A stretch of DNA of 64,000 bases from Bauldia litoralis (lineage in GTDB: Bacteria > Pseudomonadota > Alphaproteobacteria > Rhizobiales > Kaistiaceae), in NCBI RefSeq assembly GCF_900104485.1, contig NZ_FMXQ01000001.1, positions 620,001-684,000 of the forward strand, read 5' to 3'. Position numbers and translations under genes: made by a program. The notes below the pieces were generated by a model. It was not told where the DNA came from. It saw only the letters and a list, made by a program, of their open reading frames with translations, and searched no databases. This document shows, piece by piece, positions 50,634-59,753 of the stretch. Each line of letters begins with the position of its first letter. The first letter of the stretch is position 1.

Positions 50634-51686
50634 GTGGCCGAAGGCAACACTTACCCGAAGCTTCACAATGCGATGTGGCCGGGGATCGTCGGCAAGGGCT
50701 CTGGCGACGGCGAACCGATCATCCCGCTCGACACCCTGCTTGAACTGACCGCCAAGGCGGAGGTCGACGGCCAGAAGTTCGACGGCGTCGACCTCTTCAT
50801 CGTCGCACCGCATTTCGACATCGATTCCTCGCCCGACGACGTGAAGAAGATGGCCGACCATATCGCCGGCTACGGGCTCAAGGTCGGCTCCTTCGTCGCA
50901 CCGATCTGGGGCGGCGCCGGCGGTGGCTCGGCGATGGGTTCGGAAGAGGAGCGCAAGACGTTCCTCAGCCAGGTCCGGAAGGCCTGCGCCATCGGCAAGC
51001 AGATGCGCGAGATCGGCATTCGCCCGACCGGCGGCATCCGGATCGATTCCTCGACCAGTGTCGAAGAGTGGGACAAGGACCCGGTCGCCGGCAGCAAGCT
51101 GATCGCCGAGACCTTCCGCGAGGCCGGCAAGATCGCCCAGGACCACAACGAGTTTCTCGTCGCCGAGGGCGAGATCTGCTGGGGCGGCATGCATTCGTGG
51201 CGGGCGATGGTCGAACTGCTGGAGATGGTCGGCATGCCGGGCGTCGTCGGCTACCAGGCCGATATGGCCCATTCGATGCTCTACACGCTCGGCTACAACG
51301 CCGAGGCCGACCGCATCCTGCCGAAGGATTTCGACTGGAGCGACACCGCCGCCCTCGACGCCGCCTACAAGAAGGTGGCCGATGCCCTGCGGCCGTGGAC
51401 CCTCGATTTCCACGTTGCCCAGAACGACGGCACCGTCTTCGGCTCCGGCGACCACGAGAAGACCGGCCGCCACTGCCTGGTCGGCGATCCGAACGGCCGG
51501 CTCGATATCACCAAGCATGCCGGCTACTGGCTGCGGGACGAGAAGGGCGAATTGACCAAGACCATCCGCCACATCTGCTGGGACGGCTGCATGTTCCCCA
51601 ACGCGGTGATGGAACGCCAAGAAACCTGGAACGCGATCCTCGGTGCGATGATCAAGGTCCGCGACGCCCACGGCTGGCGCGAATAG
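50634..51686 (+). CDS. Sugar phosphate isomerase/epimerase family protein (xylose isomerase-like TIM barrel)
   Basis: A 350-residue TIM-barrel protein: [54 protein letters not shown] (Glu ligand), [14 protein letters not shown] (Asp/His), [12 protein letters not shown] (His) and HEKTGRHC. Such proteins convert keto-sugars or inosose-like cyclitols with a divalent metal. GTG start with GGGAGG upstream. Next to a Gfo/Idh/MocA dehydrogenase, it fits a sugar or cyclitol pathway. Confidence 0.85.
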   Translation: MAEGNTYPKLHNAMWPGIVGKGSGDGEPIIPLDTLLELTAKAEVDGQKFDGVDLFIVAPHFDIDSSPDDVKKMADHIAGYGLKVGSFVAPIWGGAGGGSAMGSEEERKTFLSQVRKACAIGKQMREIGIRPTGGIRIDSSTSVEEWDKDPVAGSKLIAETFREAGKIAQDHNEFLVAEGEICWGGMHSWRAMVELLEMVGMPGVVGYQADMAHSMLYTLGYNAEADRILPKDFDWSDTAALDAAYKKVADALRPWTLDFHVAQNDGTVFGSGDHEKTGRHCLVGDPNGRLDITKHAGYWLRDEKGELTKTIRHICWDGCMFPNAVMERQETWNAILGAMIKVRDAHGWRE

Positions 51687-51707
51687 AGAACGGGAAAGAA
51701 AAAACAG

Positions 51708-52847
51708 ATGGCAAAGAAACCGCTCAACATCGGCATGGTCGGCTACGGCTTCATGGGCCGGGCCCACTCCAACGCCTATCGCCGCGTCGGCAACTTCTTC
51801 GACCTCGACTACCAGCCGGTCCTCAAGGCCGCCTGCGGCCGCAACAAGGACGGCGTCAAGGCCTTCGCCGACATGTGGGGCTACGAGTCGATCGAGACCG
51901 ACTGGAAGGACCTGGTCAAGCGCGACGACATCGACGCGATCGACATCTGCGTGCCGAACGACCTCCATGTCGACATCGCCACCGCCGCGGCCAAGGCCGG
52001 CAAGATGGTCTTGTGCGAGAAGCCGATCGCCCGCGACACGCGCGAAGGCGAGAAGATGGTCAAGGCGGTCGAGAAGGCCGGCGTCGCCAACATGGTCTGG
52101 TACAATTACCGCTGGGTCCCGGCCGTCACCCTGATCAAGCAGATCGTCGATTCAGGCCGTCTCGGCAGGATCTTCCACTACCGCGCCAACTTCCTTCAGG
52201 ACTGGACGATCTCCCCCGACGTGCCGCAGGGCGGCGCTGGCACCTGGCGCCTCGATGTCGAGGCCGCCGGCTCCGGCGTCACCGGCGATCTCCTCGCCCA
52301 TTGCATCGACACCGCGATGTGGATCAACGGCCCGATCAAGAACCTCACCGCGATGACCGAGACCTTCGTCAAGAAGCGGAAGGACGCAGGCTCCGGCAAG
52401 GTCAAGGATGTCGGCATCGACGATGCCGCCGCCGTCATGGCCCACTTCGACAACGGTTCGCTCGGCCTGTTCGAATCGACCCGCTACGCCCGTGGCCACA
52501 AGGCGCTCTACACGCTTGAGATCAACGGCGAGCACGGCTCGTTCAAGTGGGACCTCCACGACCTCAACCGGGTCGAGTGGTTCGACCATTCGGTCGAGGG
52601 GCAACTGCGCGGCTGGACCTCGATCCTGGTCACCGACGGCGAGCACCCCTATCTCGGCAAGTGGTGGGTGCCCGGCCTGACGCTCGGCTACGAGCACTCC
52701 TTCGTCCACGCCGTCGCCGACTTCCTCGAAGGCCTCGCCACCGGCAAGCCGGTCTCGCCGACCTTCCGCGAGGCGCTGGAGACCACCAAGGTCTGCGACG
52801 CCATCATCAAGTCCGGCAAGTCCGGGCGCTGGCTCGACGTGAAGTAA
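51708..52847 (+). CDS. Gfo/Idh/MocA family oxidoreductase
   Basis: A 379-residue NAD(P)-dependent sugar dehydrogenase. Rossmann start [43 protein letters not shown] (catalytic Lys of EKP), [22 protein letters not shown], and the long substrate domain with [13 protein letters not shown] (Asp/His). Length and C-terminal [17 protein letters not shown] are typical of the inositol-dehydrogenase-like branch. It follows the isomerase by 21 bp and ends the operon 7 bp from a convergent efflux gene. Confidence 0.9.
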   Translation: MAKKPLNIGMVGYGFMGRAHSNAYRRVGNFFDLDYQPVLKAACGRNKDGVKAFADMWGYESIETDWKDLVKRDDIDAIDICVPNDLHVDIATAAAKAGKMVLCEKPIARDTREGEKMVKAVEKAGVANMVWYNYRWVPAVTLIKQIVDSGRLGRIFHYRANFLQDWTISPDVPQGGAGTWRLDVEAAGSGVTGDLLAHCIDTAMWINGPIKNLTAMTETFVKKRKDAGSGKVKDVGIDDAAAVMAHFDNGSLGLFESTRYARGHKALYTLEINGEHGSFKWDLHDLNRVEWFDHSVEGQLRGWTSILVTDGEHPYLGKWWVPGLTLGYEHSFVHAVADFLEGLATGKPVSPTFREALETTKVCDAIIKSGKSGRWLDVK

Positions 52848-52854
52848 CCCTGCC

Positions 52855-54435
52855 TCAATGCCCGCCCGCCCCTGCCGCCACCGGCTGGGGGCGGCGGGCG
52901 AGAGGCACCAGGAACAGCACGGCTACAAAGACCAGAGCGAGAAGCAGGAAGACGTCGGAGAAGGCCATGACCAGGGCTTCGCGGCGGACCACCTGTGACA
53001 GACTGGCGATCGCTGCCCGCTCGGCATCCGGGCCCAGCGCCGGCGTGAAGCCCTGGGTGATGGCCGACAGCCGCTCGACCGCCACATCGCTCCCCCACGT
53101 CACCGCCTCGCGCAAGCGCTGGAGGTGCAGGTCCCAGCGCTGGTTGAGCGCGGTATTGATGATCGCCAGGCCGAAAGCGCCGCCGAGATTGCGCATCAGG
53201 TTGAACAGGCCGGAGGCGTTCTTGATCCAGTCGGGCGGCAGCGTGCCGAGCGCCAGGATGCTGACCGGCAGCATGCAGATCATCAGCGCCACGCCGCGGA
53301 TCGCCTGCGGCACGAACAGTTCGCCAAACGCCCAGTCGGCCGTAATCGGCACAAGGTCGAAACAGGACACCGCGAACAACACCAGCCCGACCGCCATCAT
53401 CTTGCGCGGATCGACCTTCTGGGCGATGGCGCCGGCGATCGGCGCGGTCAGCATCATGAAGGCGCCCGAGACGAACATCGTCGTGCCGATCTCCAGCGAG
53501 TCGTAGCCACGGACCCGGGCAAGGTACATCGGATAGAGATAGACCAGCCCGTAGAGCCCGACGCCGAGCGCGAAGGAAAACAGCGAGCCGGTGGCGAAGT
53601 TGCGGTCCGTGAAAGCGCGCACGTCGACGATTGGCTCGGGCGCGGTCAGCGCCCGGTAGAAGAAGCCGATGCCGCCGACAACGCTGATCATCGCCGCAAT
53701 GACGATCGCGCGTTCCGCGAACCAGTCGTGTGCCGCGCCCTCCTCCAGCACATATTCGAGGCTGCCGAGGAAGGCGGCGAGAGCGATCAGGCCGACAAAG
53801 TCGAAGCGTCTCAACAGCCCGAAATTCGGCTTGTCGAAATCGACGAGGAGCAGCACCGCCACCGTCACCGCGATGCCCGGAACGACGTTGATCAGGAAAA
53901 GCCAGTGCCATGAGAAGACGCTGGTCAGGTAGCCGCCGATGGTCGGGCCGACGGTCGGCGCCAGCGTCGCAATCAGACCGACGATCGCCGCGACCATCCC
54001 TTGCCGGTTCTTCGGAAACGCGGTGAAGGCGACGGAGAAGACCACCGGGATCATCGCGCCGCCGATGAATCCTTGCGCCGCCCGCCAGACGATCATCTCG
54101 CCGATCGTCGTCGAGCTGGCGCACATGACGCTCATCAGGGTGAAGCCGCCGGCGGCGATGGCGAACAGGTAGCGCGTCGACAGCGCCCGGGCGAGGAAAC
54201 CCGACAGCGGGATCATGACGATCTCGGCGATCAGGTAGGCCGTCTGCACCCACGCGATCTCGGTCGAACTGGCCGACAGGCCAGCCTGGATATCGGTCAG
54301 CGACGAGGCGACGATCTGGATGTCGAGGATCGCCATGAACATGCCGACGCTGAGCGCCACGAAGGCGGCGATCAGCCTCCCGGTGATGACGGGCTCGACC
54401 GGCGGCGCCGCCGGCAAGGCATCGGCATTGGCCAT
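52855..54435 (-). CDS. DHA2-family MFS drug efflux permease (EmrB-like)
   Basis: A 526-residue permease with 14 hydrophobic segments. Motifs: LSVGMFMAILDIQIVASSLTDI (start of DHA2 helix 1), WVQTAYLIAEIVMIPLSGFLA, QGFIGGAMIPVVFS and GPTIGGYLTSVFSWHWLFLINV. It exports lipophilic compounds with the membrane-fusion protein encoded just upstream (21-bp gap). The polar Pro-rich ends face the cytoplasm. Control is probably by the divergent TetR gene. Confidence 0.93.
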   Translation of the reverse strand: MANADALPAAPPVEPVITGRLIAAFVALSVGMFMAILDIQIVASSLTDIQAGLSASSTEIAWVQTAYLIAEIVMIPLSGFLARALSTRYLFAIAAGGFTLMSVMCASSTTIGEMIVWRAAQGFIGGAMIPVVFSVAFTAFPKNRQGMVAAIVGLIATLAPTVGPTIGGYLTSVFSWHWLFLINVVPGIAVTVAVLLLVDFDKPNFGLLRRFDFVGLIALAAFLGSLEYVLEEGAAHDWFAERAIVIAAMISVVGGIGFFYRALTAPEPIVDVRAFTDRNFATGSLFSFALGVGLYGLVYLYPMYLARVRGYDSLEIGTTMFVSGAFMMLTAPIAGAIAQKVDPRKMMAVGLVLFAVSCFDLVPITADWAFGELFVPQAIRGVALMICMLPVSILALGTLPPDWIKNASGLFNLMRNLGGAFGLAIINTALNQRWDLHLQRLREAVTWGSDVAVERLSAITQGFTPALGPDAERAAIASLSQVVRREALVMAFSDVFLLLALVFVAVLFLVPLARRPQPVAAGAGGH

Positions 54436-54456
54436 GACGCGCGCCTCGCTCCGCCG

Positions 54457-55671
54457 CTAGCGCGATGCGGTCCGGCTCGGGCCGGTGCGGGTGTCGACTT
54501 CCGCGACGATCGACATGCCGGGACGGATCAGACCCTCCTCGGCGACGCTCTTCGGCAGCCGGATGCGGACCGGCACGCGCTGGACAACCTTGGTGAAGTT
54601 GCCGGTGGCGTTTTCCGGCGGCAGCAGGCTGAACACCGAACCCGAGGCCGGGGCGACGCTCTCCACGATGCCTTCGATGGTGCGACCGGGATAGGCGTCG
54701 ACCGTGATCGCGACCGACTGGCCGGGCTTGATCTCCTCGACCTGCGTCTCCTTGAAATTGGCGTCGATATAGATGTCGTCGAGCGGGATCACGGCGAGAA
54801 GCCGCTGCCCCGGCTGGACGAATTCGCCCGGCTCCGCCGCACCGTTGCCGACGACGCCGGCAAAAGGCGCGCGGATGACGGTGTGGTCGAGGTCGAGTTG
54901 CGCCTGGTCGCGGGCCAACCGGTACTGGTCGAGCACCCGTTCCGCCTCGGCCTTTTGCGACATCGCGACCGCCGCGTTGGCTTTGGCAACCGTGACGGCG
55001 GCCTCGGCCCCGGTCACCGCCGAATCGGCCTGGATCATGGTGGCTCGCGCCGCGTCGAGCAGCTTGGTAGCAACGACGGCCTTCGCCTCGAGGGCGCTAA
55101 CCCGGTCGTGGTCGGCCCGGGCATTGTCGGCCGCCGCCCGCGCCGAGCCGAGTTGCGCTTCGGCCTGCCGCACCGCCGCCTTGCCGGCGTTGATCTGTTC
55201 GCCGATCCGCGCGATCGACGCCTCCTCGGTGGCGATCTGCGCCTCCGCCTGGGCGAGCGCAATGCGGTAGCCGGAATCGTCGAGGACAATCAACGGGTCG
55301 CCAACGCGGACATGCGTATTGTCGGCCGCGGGCACCGACTTGACGTAACCGGAAATCTGCGGCGTCACCGCCGCCGTCTTGGCCGCGACATAGGCGTCAT
55401 CGGTCGAGACAATGAAGCGTCCGTTCGTCCACCAGTCGTAGCCGTAGTATCCGCCGGCTCCCAGGGCTACGACGAGCGTGGCAAGCAGAACCAGTCTCCG
55501 CCGCCCGCCGCGCCCGGGTGCCGTCGCCGGCATCGCCTCGACCGCCTGCCCCGGCCCGGCCTCGGCAAGGGCCTGTGACGACGCCGGCGTCGCAACCACG
55601 GTGCCTGCGCTGTCTTTTTCAGGATCCGGCTGAAGTCCGGCGCCGCTCTCGATGTCCAATGTCCTGGCCAT
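54457..55671 (-). CDS. HlyD/EmrA-type membrane fusion protein
   Basis: A 404-residue periplasmic adaptor. A cytoplasmic tail of about 50 residues, one membrane helix (LVLLATLVVALGAGGYYGYDW), then lipoyl-like half (GYVKSVPAADNTHVRVGDPL), a long alpha hairpin rich in Ala/Gln (about 130-240), the second lipoyl half (TVIRAPFAGVVGNGAAEPGEFVQPGQ) and a beta-barrel domain. It links the EmrB-like pump to an outer membrane channel that is not in this window. First gene of the pair. Confidence 0.93.
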   Translation of the reverse strand: MARTLDIESGAGLQPDPEKDSAGTVVATPASSQALAEAGPGQAVEAMPATAPGRGGRRRLVLLATLVVALGAGGYYGYDWWTNGRFIVSTDDAYVAAKTAAVTPQISGYVKSVPAADNTHVRVGDPLIVLDDSGYRIALAQAEAQIATEEASIARIGEQINAGKAAVRQAEAQLGSARAAADNARADHDRVSALEAKAVVATKLLDAARATMIQADSAVTGAEAAVTVAKANAAVAMSQKAEAERVLDQYRLARDQAQLDLDHTVIRAPFAGVVGNGAAEPGEFVQPGQRLLAVIPLDDIYIDANFKETQVEEIKPGQSVAITVDAYPGRTIEGIVESVAPASGSVFSLLPPENATGNFTKVVQRVPVRIRLPKSVAEEGLIRPGMSIVAEVDTRTGPSRTASR

Positions 55672-55713
55672 GCTGCGTTCTCGCGATCGAAACTGTCGAC
55701 TATGAAAGATGAA

Positions 55714-55796
55714 TTGACTGAACCGTTCGGTTCGATTTCGTTTGACTTAGCGCGAGCCGATCTTTAAATCAAGATCGAACTGAACGGTTCGGTCAA
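55714..55796. promoter_or_regulatory. Divergent promoter with two inverted 23-bp TetR operators
   Basis: Site 1 (55714-55736) and site 2 (55774-55796) are inverted copies differing at 2 of 23 positions; each contains a GAACCG/CGGTTC-type palindrome. Site 2 overlaps TTGACC, a -35 for the efflux operon on the minus strand. Between the sites TTGACT (55742-55747) and TTTAAA (55763-55768) form a plus-strand promoter for the TetR gene. Both directions can thus be repressed. Confidence 0.78.
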
Positions 55797-55920
55797 TCAT
55801 TCTTGCAGTTCGTGCCACACCAGACCGCTCCGGCGGCTCCCGGCGACGAAATCGGCGGTTTGTGCTAGATCAGCGGGCAGGGTGTGAGTCTGCGATGTGG
55901 AGGGAGGTCAACAGGACGGA

Positions 55921-56583
55921 ATGACGGATACAGGCGTTCTTGAGGAAGCCGCGACGGGCCGCACGGCCGCCGGTCAGGATACGCGCAAGCGTCAGCAGAT
56001 CCTCGACGGCGCCCGTCGGCTATTCCTTTCCAAGGGCTTCGACGCCTCCAGCATGGGCGATATCGCCCAGGAAGCCGGCGTCTCCAAGGGAACGCTCTAC
56101 GTCTATTTCGACAGCAAGGAACGCCTCTTCCACGAACTGGTGTCGCTGGAAAAGGCGGCGCAATACCCGGCGATCTTTGGCCTCGACGCCGATGACCACG
56201 ACGTCCGCGCGGTGCTGACGCGCCTCGGCCGTCAATTCGTCCGCTTCATCACCAAGACGCACGTTGTCATGGCGACCCGCACCGTTATCGCGATTGGCGA
56301 ACGGATGCCCGAGATCGCTGTGGAATTCTACGAGCAGGGGCCGCGCCAATGCGCCGGTCGTCTGTCCGAATATCTGGCCCCGCAGGTCGCCGCCGGGATT
56401 CTCGATATCGACGACGTTTATCTTGCCGCGGCGCAGTTTCTCGACCTGGCCCAATCGACCATCAAGCTGCCGATCCTCTTCGGATCGCCCGATCGTCCGA
56501 GCGAAGCGCGGATGGACGCCGTGGTGGACTCCGCGGTCAACGTCTTCATGGCCGCCTACGAAGTTCGTCCCGGCAGCGATTGA
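55921..56583 (+). CDS. TetR family regulator of the efflux pair
   Basis: A 220-residue TetR repressor. HTH: RQQILDGARRLFLSKGFDASSMGDIAQEAGVSKGTLYVYFDSKERLF (about 28-75). The C-terminal domain has TetR_C features (VRAVLTRLGRQFVRFITK, FYEQGPRQCAGRLSEYL). ATG at 55921 with AGGACGGA upstream; an in-frame GTG at 55897 is an alternative. It diverges from the EmrA-EmrB-like pair. It ends 6 bp from the convergent acyltransferase gene. Confidence 0.92.
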   Translation: MTDTGVLEEAATGRTAAGQDTRKRQQILDGARRLFLSKGFDASSMGDIAQEAGVSKGTLYVYFDSKERLFHELVSLEKAAQYPAIFGLDADDHDVRAVLTRLGRQFVRFITKTHVVMATRTVIAIGERMPEIAVEFYEQGPRQCAGRLSEYLAPQVAAGILDIDDVYLAAAQFLDLAQSTIKLPILFGSPDRPSEARMDAVVDSAVNVFMAAYEVRPGSD

Positions 56584-56589
56584 ACCCGC

Positions 56590-57237
56590 TCAATCCTCCG
56601 CCCAACGCGCCAGCGTCGTCCCCGCCGCCATCGCCTCGACATCCGCCTGGAGCCGTTCGGCCATCGGCATCGTGTCACCGTCCGCCACCCGCAGCGGCTT
56701 GCCGAAATGGGCCTCCGAGGCGAAGGGGACGAACCGCCACTCGCCGCGCGGCAGGCTCTTTCCCAGCCCGTGCAGGTAGACCGGCACGAAGGGCACCTCC
56801 GGATAGCGCTCGGCAAGCACCGAGCTGCCCCGCCGGAACCGGACCATCACCTCCGGCGCGCCGCGCGTGCCTTCCGGAAAGATGACGACGATCTCGCCGC
56901 GGTCGAGTGCATCGCAGACCGGCGCGATCGCCGCTTCGGCGCCCTGGCCGCTGCGATCGATCGGGATGATGTTGAGCAGGGTCCGCGCCATCCAGCCGAC
57001 GAAGCCCGGCTTCTGGAAATGATCCGCCGCCGCGACCGGCCGCACCCGGTGAAGCTGCCGGAGCGGAAACAGGCTGAGCAGCGCGATGACGTCGAGATGG
57101 CTGTTGTGGTTGGCGGCGATCACCGCCGGCCCGGCCGTCGGCAGGTGCTCGCGACCGAGGACGCGCAGGCCGGTCGCCAGCGCCAGCACCGGCCGGGCGA
57201 CGATGGCGAAGAACAGCATGGCCGCGAACCGTCGCAT
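56590..57237 (-). CDS. Lysophospholipid (1-acylglycerol-3-phosphate) acyltransferase, PlsC-like
   Basis: A 215-residue acyltransferase. Block I is AANHNSHLDVIALLS (NHxSxxD variant HxxxxD), block II GWMARTLLNIIPIDRSG, block III VVIFPEGTRGAPE and block IV VPFVPVYLHG. A hydrophobic N-terminal segment anchors it in the inner membrane. It adds a fatty acyl chain to a lysophospholipid or related acceptor. It starts 8 bp after the CDP-diglyceride-synthase-like gene, as the last gene of the lipid cluster. Confidence 0.88.
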   Translation of the reverse strand: MRRFAAMLFFAIVARPVLALATGLRVLGREHLPTAGPAVIAANHNSHLDVIALLSLFPLRQLHRVRPVAAADHFQKPGFVGWMARTLLNIIPIDRSGQGAEAAIAPVCDALDRGEIVVIFPEGTRGAPEVMVRFRRGSSVLAERYPEVPFVPVYLHGLGKSLPRGEWRFVPFASEAHFGKPLRVADGDTMPMAERLQADVEAMAAGTTLARWAED

Positions 57238-57245
57238 CCCGCCCC

Positions 57246-58193
57246 TCACGCGCCGTAGAAGTAGCGAACGTAGTGCAGGAAGATCGGCGCGGCGAAGACC
57301 AGGCTGTCGAGCCGGTCGAGGATGCCGCCATGGCCCGGCAGGATCGAGCCCGAATCCTTGATGCCGAGGTCGCGCTTGACCGCCGAGACGGTGACATCGC
57401 CGACGAAGCCGAGGAAGGCGAGCACGCCGCCGACCGCCGCCGCCTCGATCAGGCCGAACGGCGTCAGCCATGGCGCCAGGAGCGCGGCCACAACCATGCT
57501 GGTCGCCACGCCACCGACGAAGCCCTCGACGGTCTTCTTGGGACTGACCTTCGGCACGATGGCGCGGCGACCGAAAAGCTTGCCCCAGAAATACTGGGCG
57601 ACGTCGTTCAGCGAAACGATGACGAGGATGAACAACAGCAGCCCCGCGCCGCCGGCCGGCAGCGGCACTGCCATGTCGAGCTGCATCAGGAAGGCGACGT
57701 GGCTGAGATTGTAGAGGGTGAGAAAGAGGCCCCATTGCAGGGTACCGGCGGAGCGGATGAAGCCTCTTGCCTCGCCGGCCAGCACCAGCCGGAAGGCGAT
57801 GGCCGCTGTCGCATAGACCGGGATGAAGATCGAGAACATCCCGTACCAGTCGTCATAGACGAACCAGTATTGCAGCGGGATCGCCAGATAGGCGAGCAGG
57901 ATCGCGGTGCGGTCGAGCTGCCGGACCGGGATGATCGACAGGTATTCGCGCAGCGCCAGGAAGCTGACGAGCGCGAAGAGCACCGCCGTCACCGTTGCGC
58001 CGAGCAGCAGCGCCGCGCTGATCGGCGCGACGATCCACCACCAGGTTTTCGTCCGCGCCACCAGTTCGGCCCCATTGGCCGCGCCGCGATGCGCGAGGAC
58101 CGTGACGACCCCGGTGGCGATCACCAGTACGGCCCATACCGCGCCGAGGCCGTAGAGCAACGGCGCCGGCCAGGAGGCGATCAACTCAGCCAT
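57246..58193 (-). CDS. Phosphatidate cytidylyltransferase-like (CdsA/YnbB family)
   Basis: A 315-residue membrane protein with about eight hydrophobic segments. The CdsA signature near the C-terminus is KRDLGIKDSGSILPGHGGILDRLDSL. The middle holds LNDVAQYFWGKLFGRR and SPKKTVEGFVGG. It makes CDP-activated lipid from a phosphatidic acid and CTP. The length and neighbours match E. coli YnbB rather than the housekeeping cdsA of the frr-uppS-cdsA region. Its start overlaps the end of the broken phosphotransferase frame by 8 bp. Confidence 0.9.
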   Translation of the reverse strand: MAELIASWPAPLLYGLGAVWAVLVIATGVVTVLAHRGAANGAELVARTKTWWWIVAPISAALLLGATVTAVLFALVSFLALREYLSIIPVRQLDRTAILLAYLAIPLQYWFVYDDWYGMFSIFIPVYATAAIAFRLVLAGEARGFIRSAGTLQWGLFLTLYNLSHVAFLMQLDMAVPLPAGGAGLLLFILVIVSLNDVAQYFWGKLFGRRAIVPKVSPKKTVEGFVGGVATSMVVAALLAPWLTPFGLIEAAAVGGVLAFLGFVGDVTVSAVKRDLGIKDSGSILPGHGGILDRLDSLVFAAPIFLHYVRYFYGA

Positions 58194-58804
58194 CGTTCTT
58201 TCCCTCCGCGATCGCTGCGCGAACCCGCGTGGCGACGGTCAACAGGCCAAGGACAAGCGCCAGCCAGAGCACCGCGACGGCCAGCCAATGCGGTATGGCG
58301 ATGAGAGCGACCAACACCGCCAGGACGGAGAAGTAGACGGCGCGGTCGGACTTGCCGAACGGCCCGTCATACCGCCGCCCGCCGCCGGCCGCGAGCCCGA
58401 GCGCGCCCGGCGAATTCGGTGAGCGCGAACACCGTGACCATGGCGCCGGCCAGCAGCGGCAGGGCGGGCGCCAAGACAAGCGCCAGCGGCAGGTAGAGCG
58501 CCGTATCGGAGACGACGTCTCCGATCTCGTTCAGGAAAAAGCCGAGGCGACTCTGCTGACCATGCTCGCGCGCCAGCATGCCGTCGACGGCGTTGAGCCC
58601 CATGCGGACGAGCAGAACCACCGGCAGGGCGAGGAGGGCCAGCGCAGCGCCGCCGGAGGCGATGATCGCCCCACCACAGGCGAGCGACAGCACCGCCGCC
58701 CCGATCGTCACCTGGTTTGCGGTGACGCCCAGCGCTGCGAGGCGACCGACCAGCGGCCGCAGCAACGACTGGAAACGCGGCTTCAGGTCATAGACGCTTG
58801 CCAT
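58186..58804 (-). pseudogene. CDP-alcohol phosphatidyltransferase (YnbA-like), frameshifted
   Basis: The first frame (ATG 58804, MASVYDLKPRFQ) contains ANQVTIGAAVLSL and LNAVDGMLAREHGQQSRLGFFLNEIGDVVSD, the DG..AR....G..LNE..D motif (a D-G-x2-A-R-x8-G-x3-D-x3-D type). It runs to FALTEFAG, then turns into an Arg-rich tail. The rest, ALGLAAGGGRRYDGPFGKSDRAVYF and two membrane helices to 58186, is in another frame. Removing one G near 58410 (GGGCGCG) restores about 205 codons. It may be a true mutation or a base-calling error. The enzyme would join a CDP-lipid to an alcohol. Confidence 0.82.
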
Positions 58805-58808
58805 CGCC

Positions 58809-59657
58809 TCAGGCCTTTCGCGCCCGCACCACCCCGAAGATGCCGAGCGGCTCCATTTCGGCATGTTCGACCACGAAGCCTGCCGCCTCAAGCCAGCGCC
58901 GTGTCAGCTCCATCGGCCGCAGGCGCATCGCCCAGGCCTTGCCGGTATGCGACCTGAGCACCCGGGCGATGAACTCGAGCTGCGGGTGGTCGGGCTGCAC
59001 GGTGAGGAGCAGCGTGCCGCCGGGCTTGAGGATCCGGGCGACCTGGCGGACATGGTTCTTCACCCGTGCGTCGTCGTCGACGATCTCGTGCAGGCCCGAC
59101 ACGACGGCGACATCGACCGTGCCCAGCCGATCGAGATCGGCATCGGCGAATGCGTCTCCCTGTTCGATCGTGGCATTGATGCCGAGCCGGGTCGCGTTGG
59201 CTCGCGCGGTCTCGACATTCTCCGTCCGGTAGTCGCGAAGCGTCGCAGCGACGGCCGCCCTGCGGCCGACCCGGGCCAGTGCGTTCAGGGCATAGCGTCC
59301 ACCGCCGCAGGCGAGATCGGCAACGCGAACCACCCCGCCGGCTTCGGCCGCACGCATGATCGTACCGACGATCCGCGCTTCGAGCAGCGCGCCACGATTG
59401 CGGATGCCGGCCCAGCCAGCGGCGTTGAGATAGGCGCGGTCGATCGCCCGGCCGAGGAAGCCCGTGCCCTCGGCCCGGTTGGCATAGACGTGATCGAGCA
59501 TCACGCCGGAATCGAAGCCGTGCTCGAGGCCGATGCGGATGCCTTTCGACAACCGCCCGACCGTCTGGAGCAGCCCGCGCGCAAGCGCGAAATACCACCG
59601 CTTGGGATGCCAAGCCGGCAAGGGACGGCTCAGCGCTTCCAGATTCTGAACAGGCAT
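58809..59657 (-). CDS. Class I SAM-dependent methyltransferase (YnbC C-terminal-domain-like)
   Basis: A 282-residue protein. Before the Rossmann domain it has GIRIGLEHGFDSGVMLDHVYANRAEG and RAIDRAYLNAAGWAGIRNRG, typical of the methyltransferase half of YnbC. The SAM site is VRVADLACGGGRYALNAL. In E. coli YnbC this is fused to an alpha/beta hydrolase; here the hydrolase part is absent. It is the first gene of the lipid cluster, next to the divergent TetR gene, and its stop is 4 bp before the phosphotransferase ATG. Confidence 0.85.
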   Translation of the reverse strand: MPVQNLEALSRPLPAWHPKRWYFALARGLLQTVGRLSKGIRIGLEHGFDSGVMLDHVYANRAEGTGFLGRAIDRAYLNAAGWAGIRNRGALLEARIVGTIMRAAEAGGVVRVADLACGGGRYALNALARVGRRAAVAATLRDYRTENVETARANATRLGINATIEQGDAFADADLDRLGTVDVAVVSGLHEIVDDDARVKNHVRQVARILKPGGTLLLTVQPDHPQLEFIARVLRSHTGKAWAMRLRPMELTRRWLEAAGFVVEHAEMEPLGIFGVVRARKA

Positions 59658-59671
59658 TGGTGTATCTCCAG

Positions 59672-59716
59672 TTGAACAACGTACAACAAGATGGCATAGT
59701 GTTGAACGTTGTTCAA
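59672..59716. promoter_or_regulatory. Two inverted 16-bp operator copies between methyltransferase and TetR
   Basis: Site 1 (59672-59687, TTGAACAACGTACAAC) and the reverse complement of site 2 (59701-59716, TTGAACAACGTTCAAC) differ at one base. Site 2 is itself a palindrome TTGAAC-gtt-GTTCAA. They lie 15 bp from the methyltransferase start and 37 bp from the TetR start. Confidence 0.75.
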
Positions 59717-59753
59717 GTGAACATGGTCACAGGATCGAGGCGGAGACAGACGG

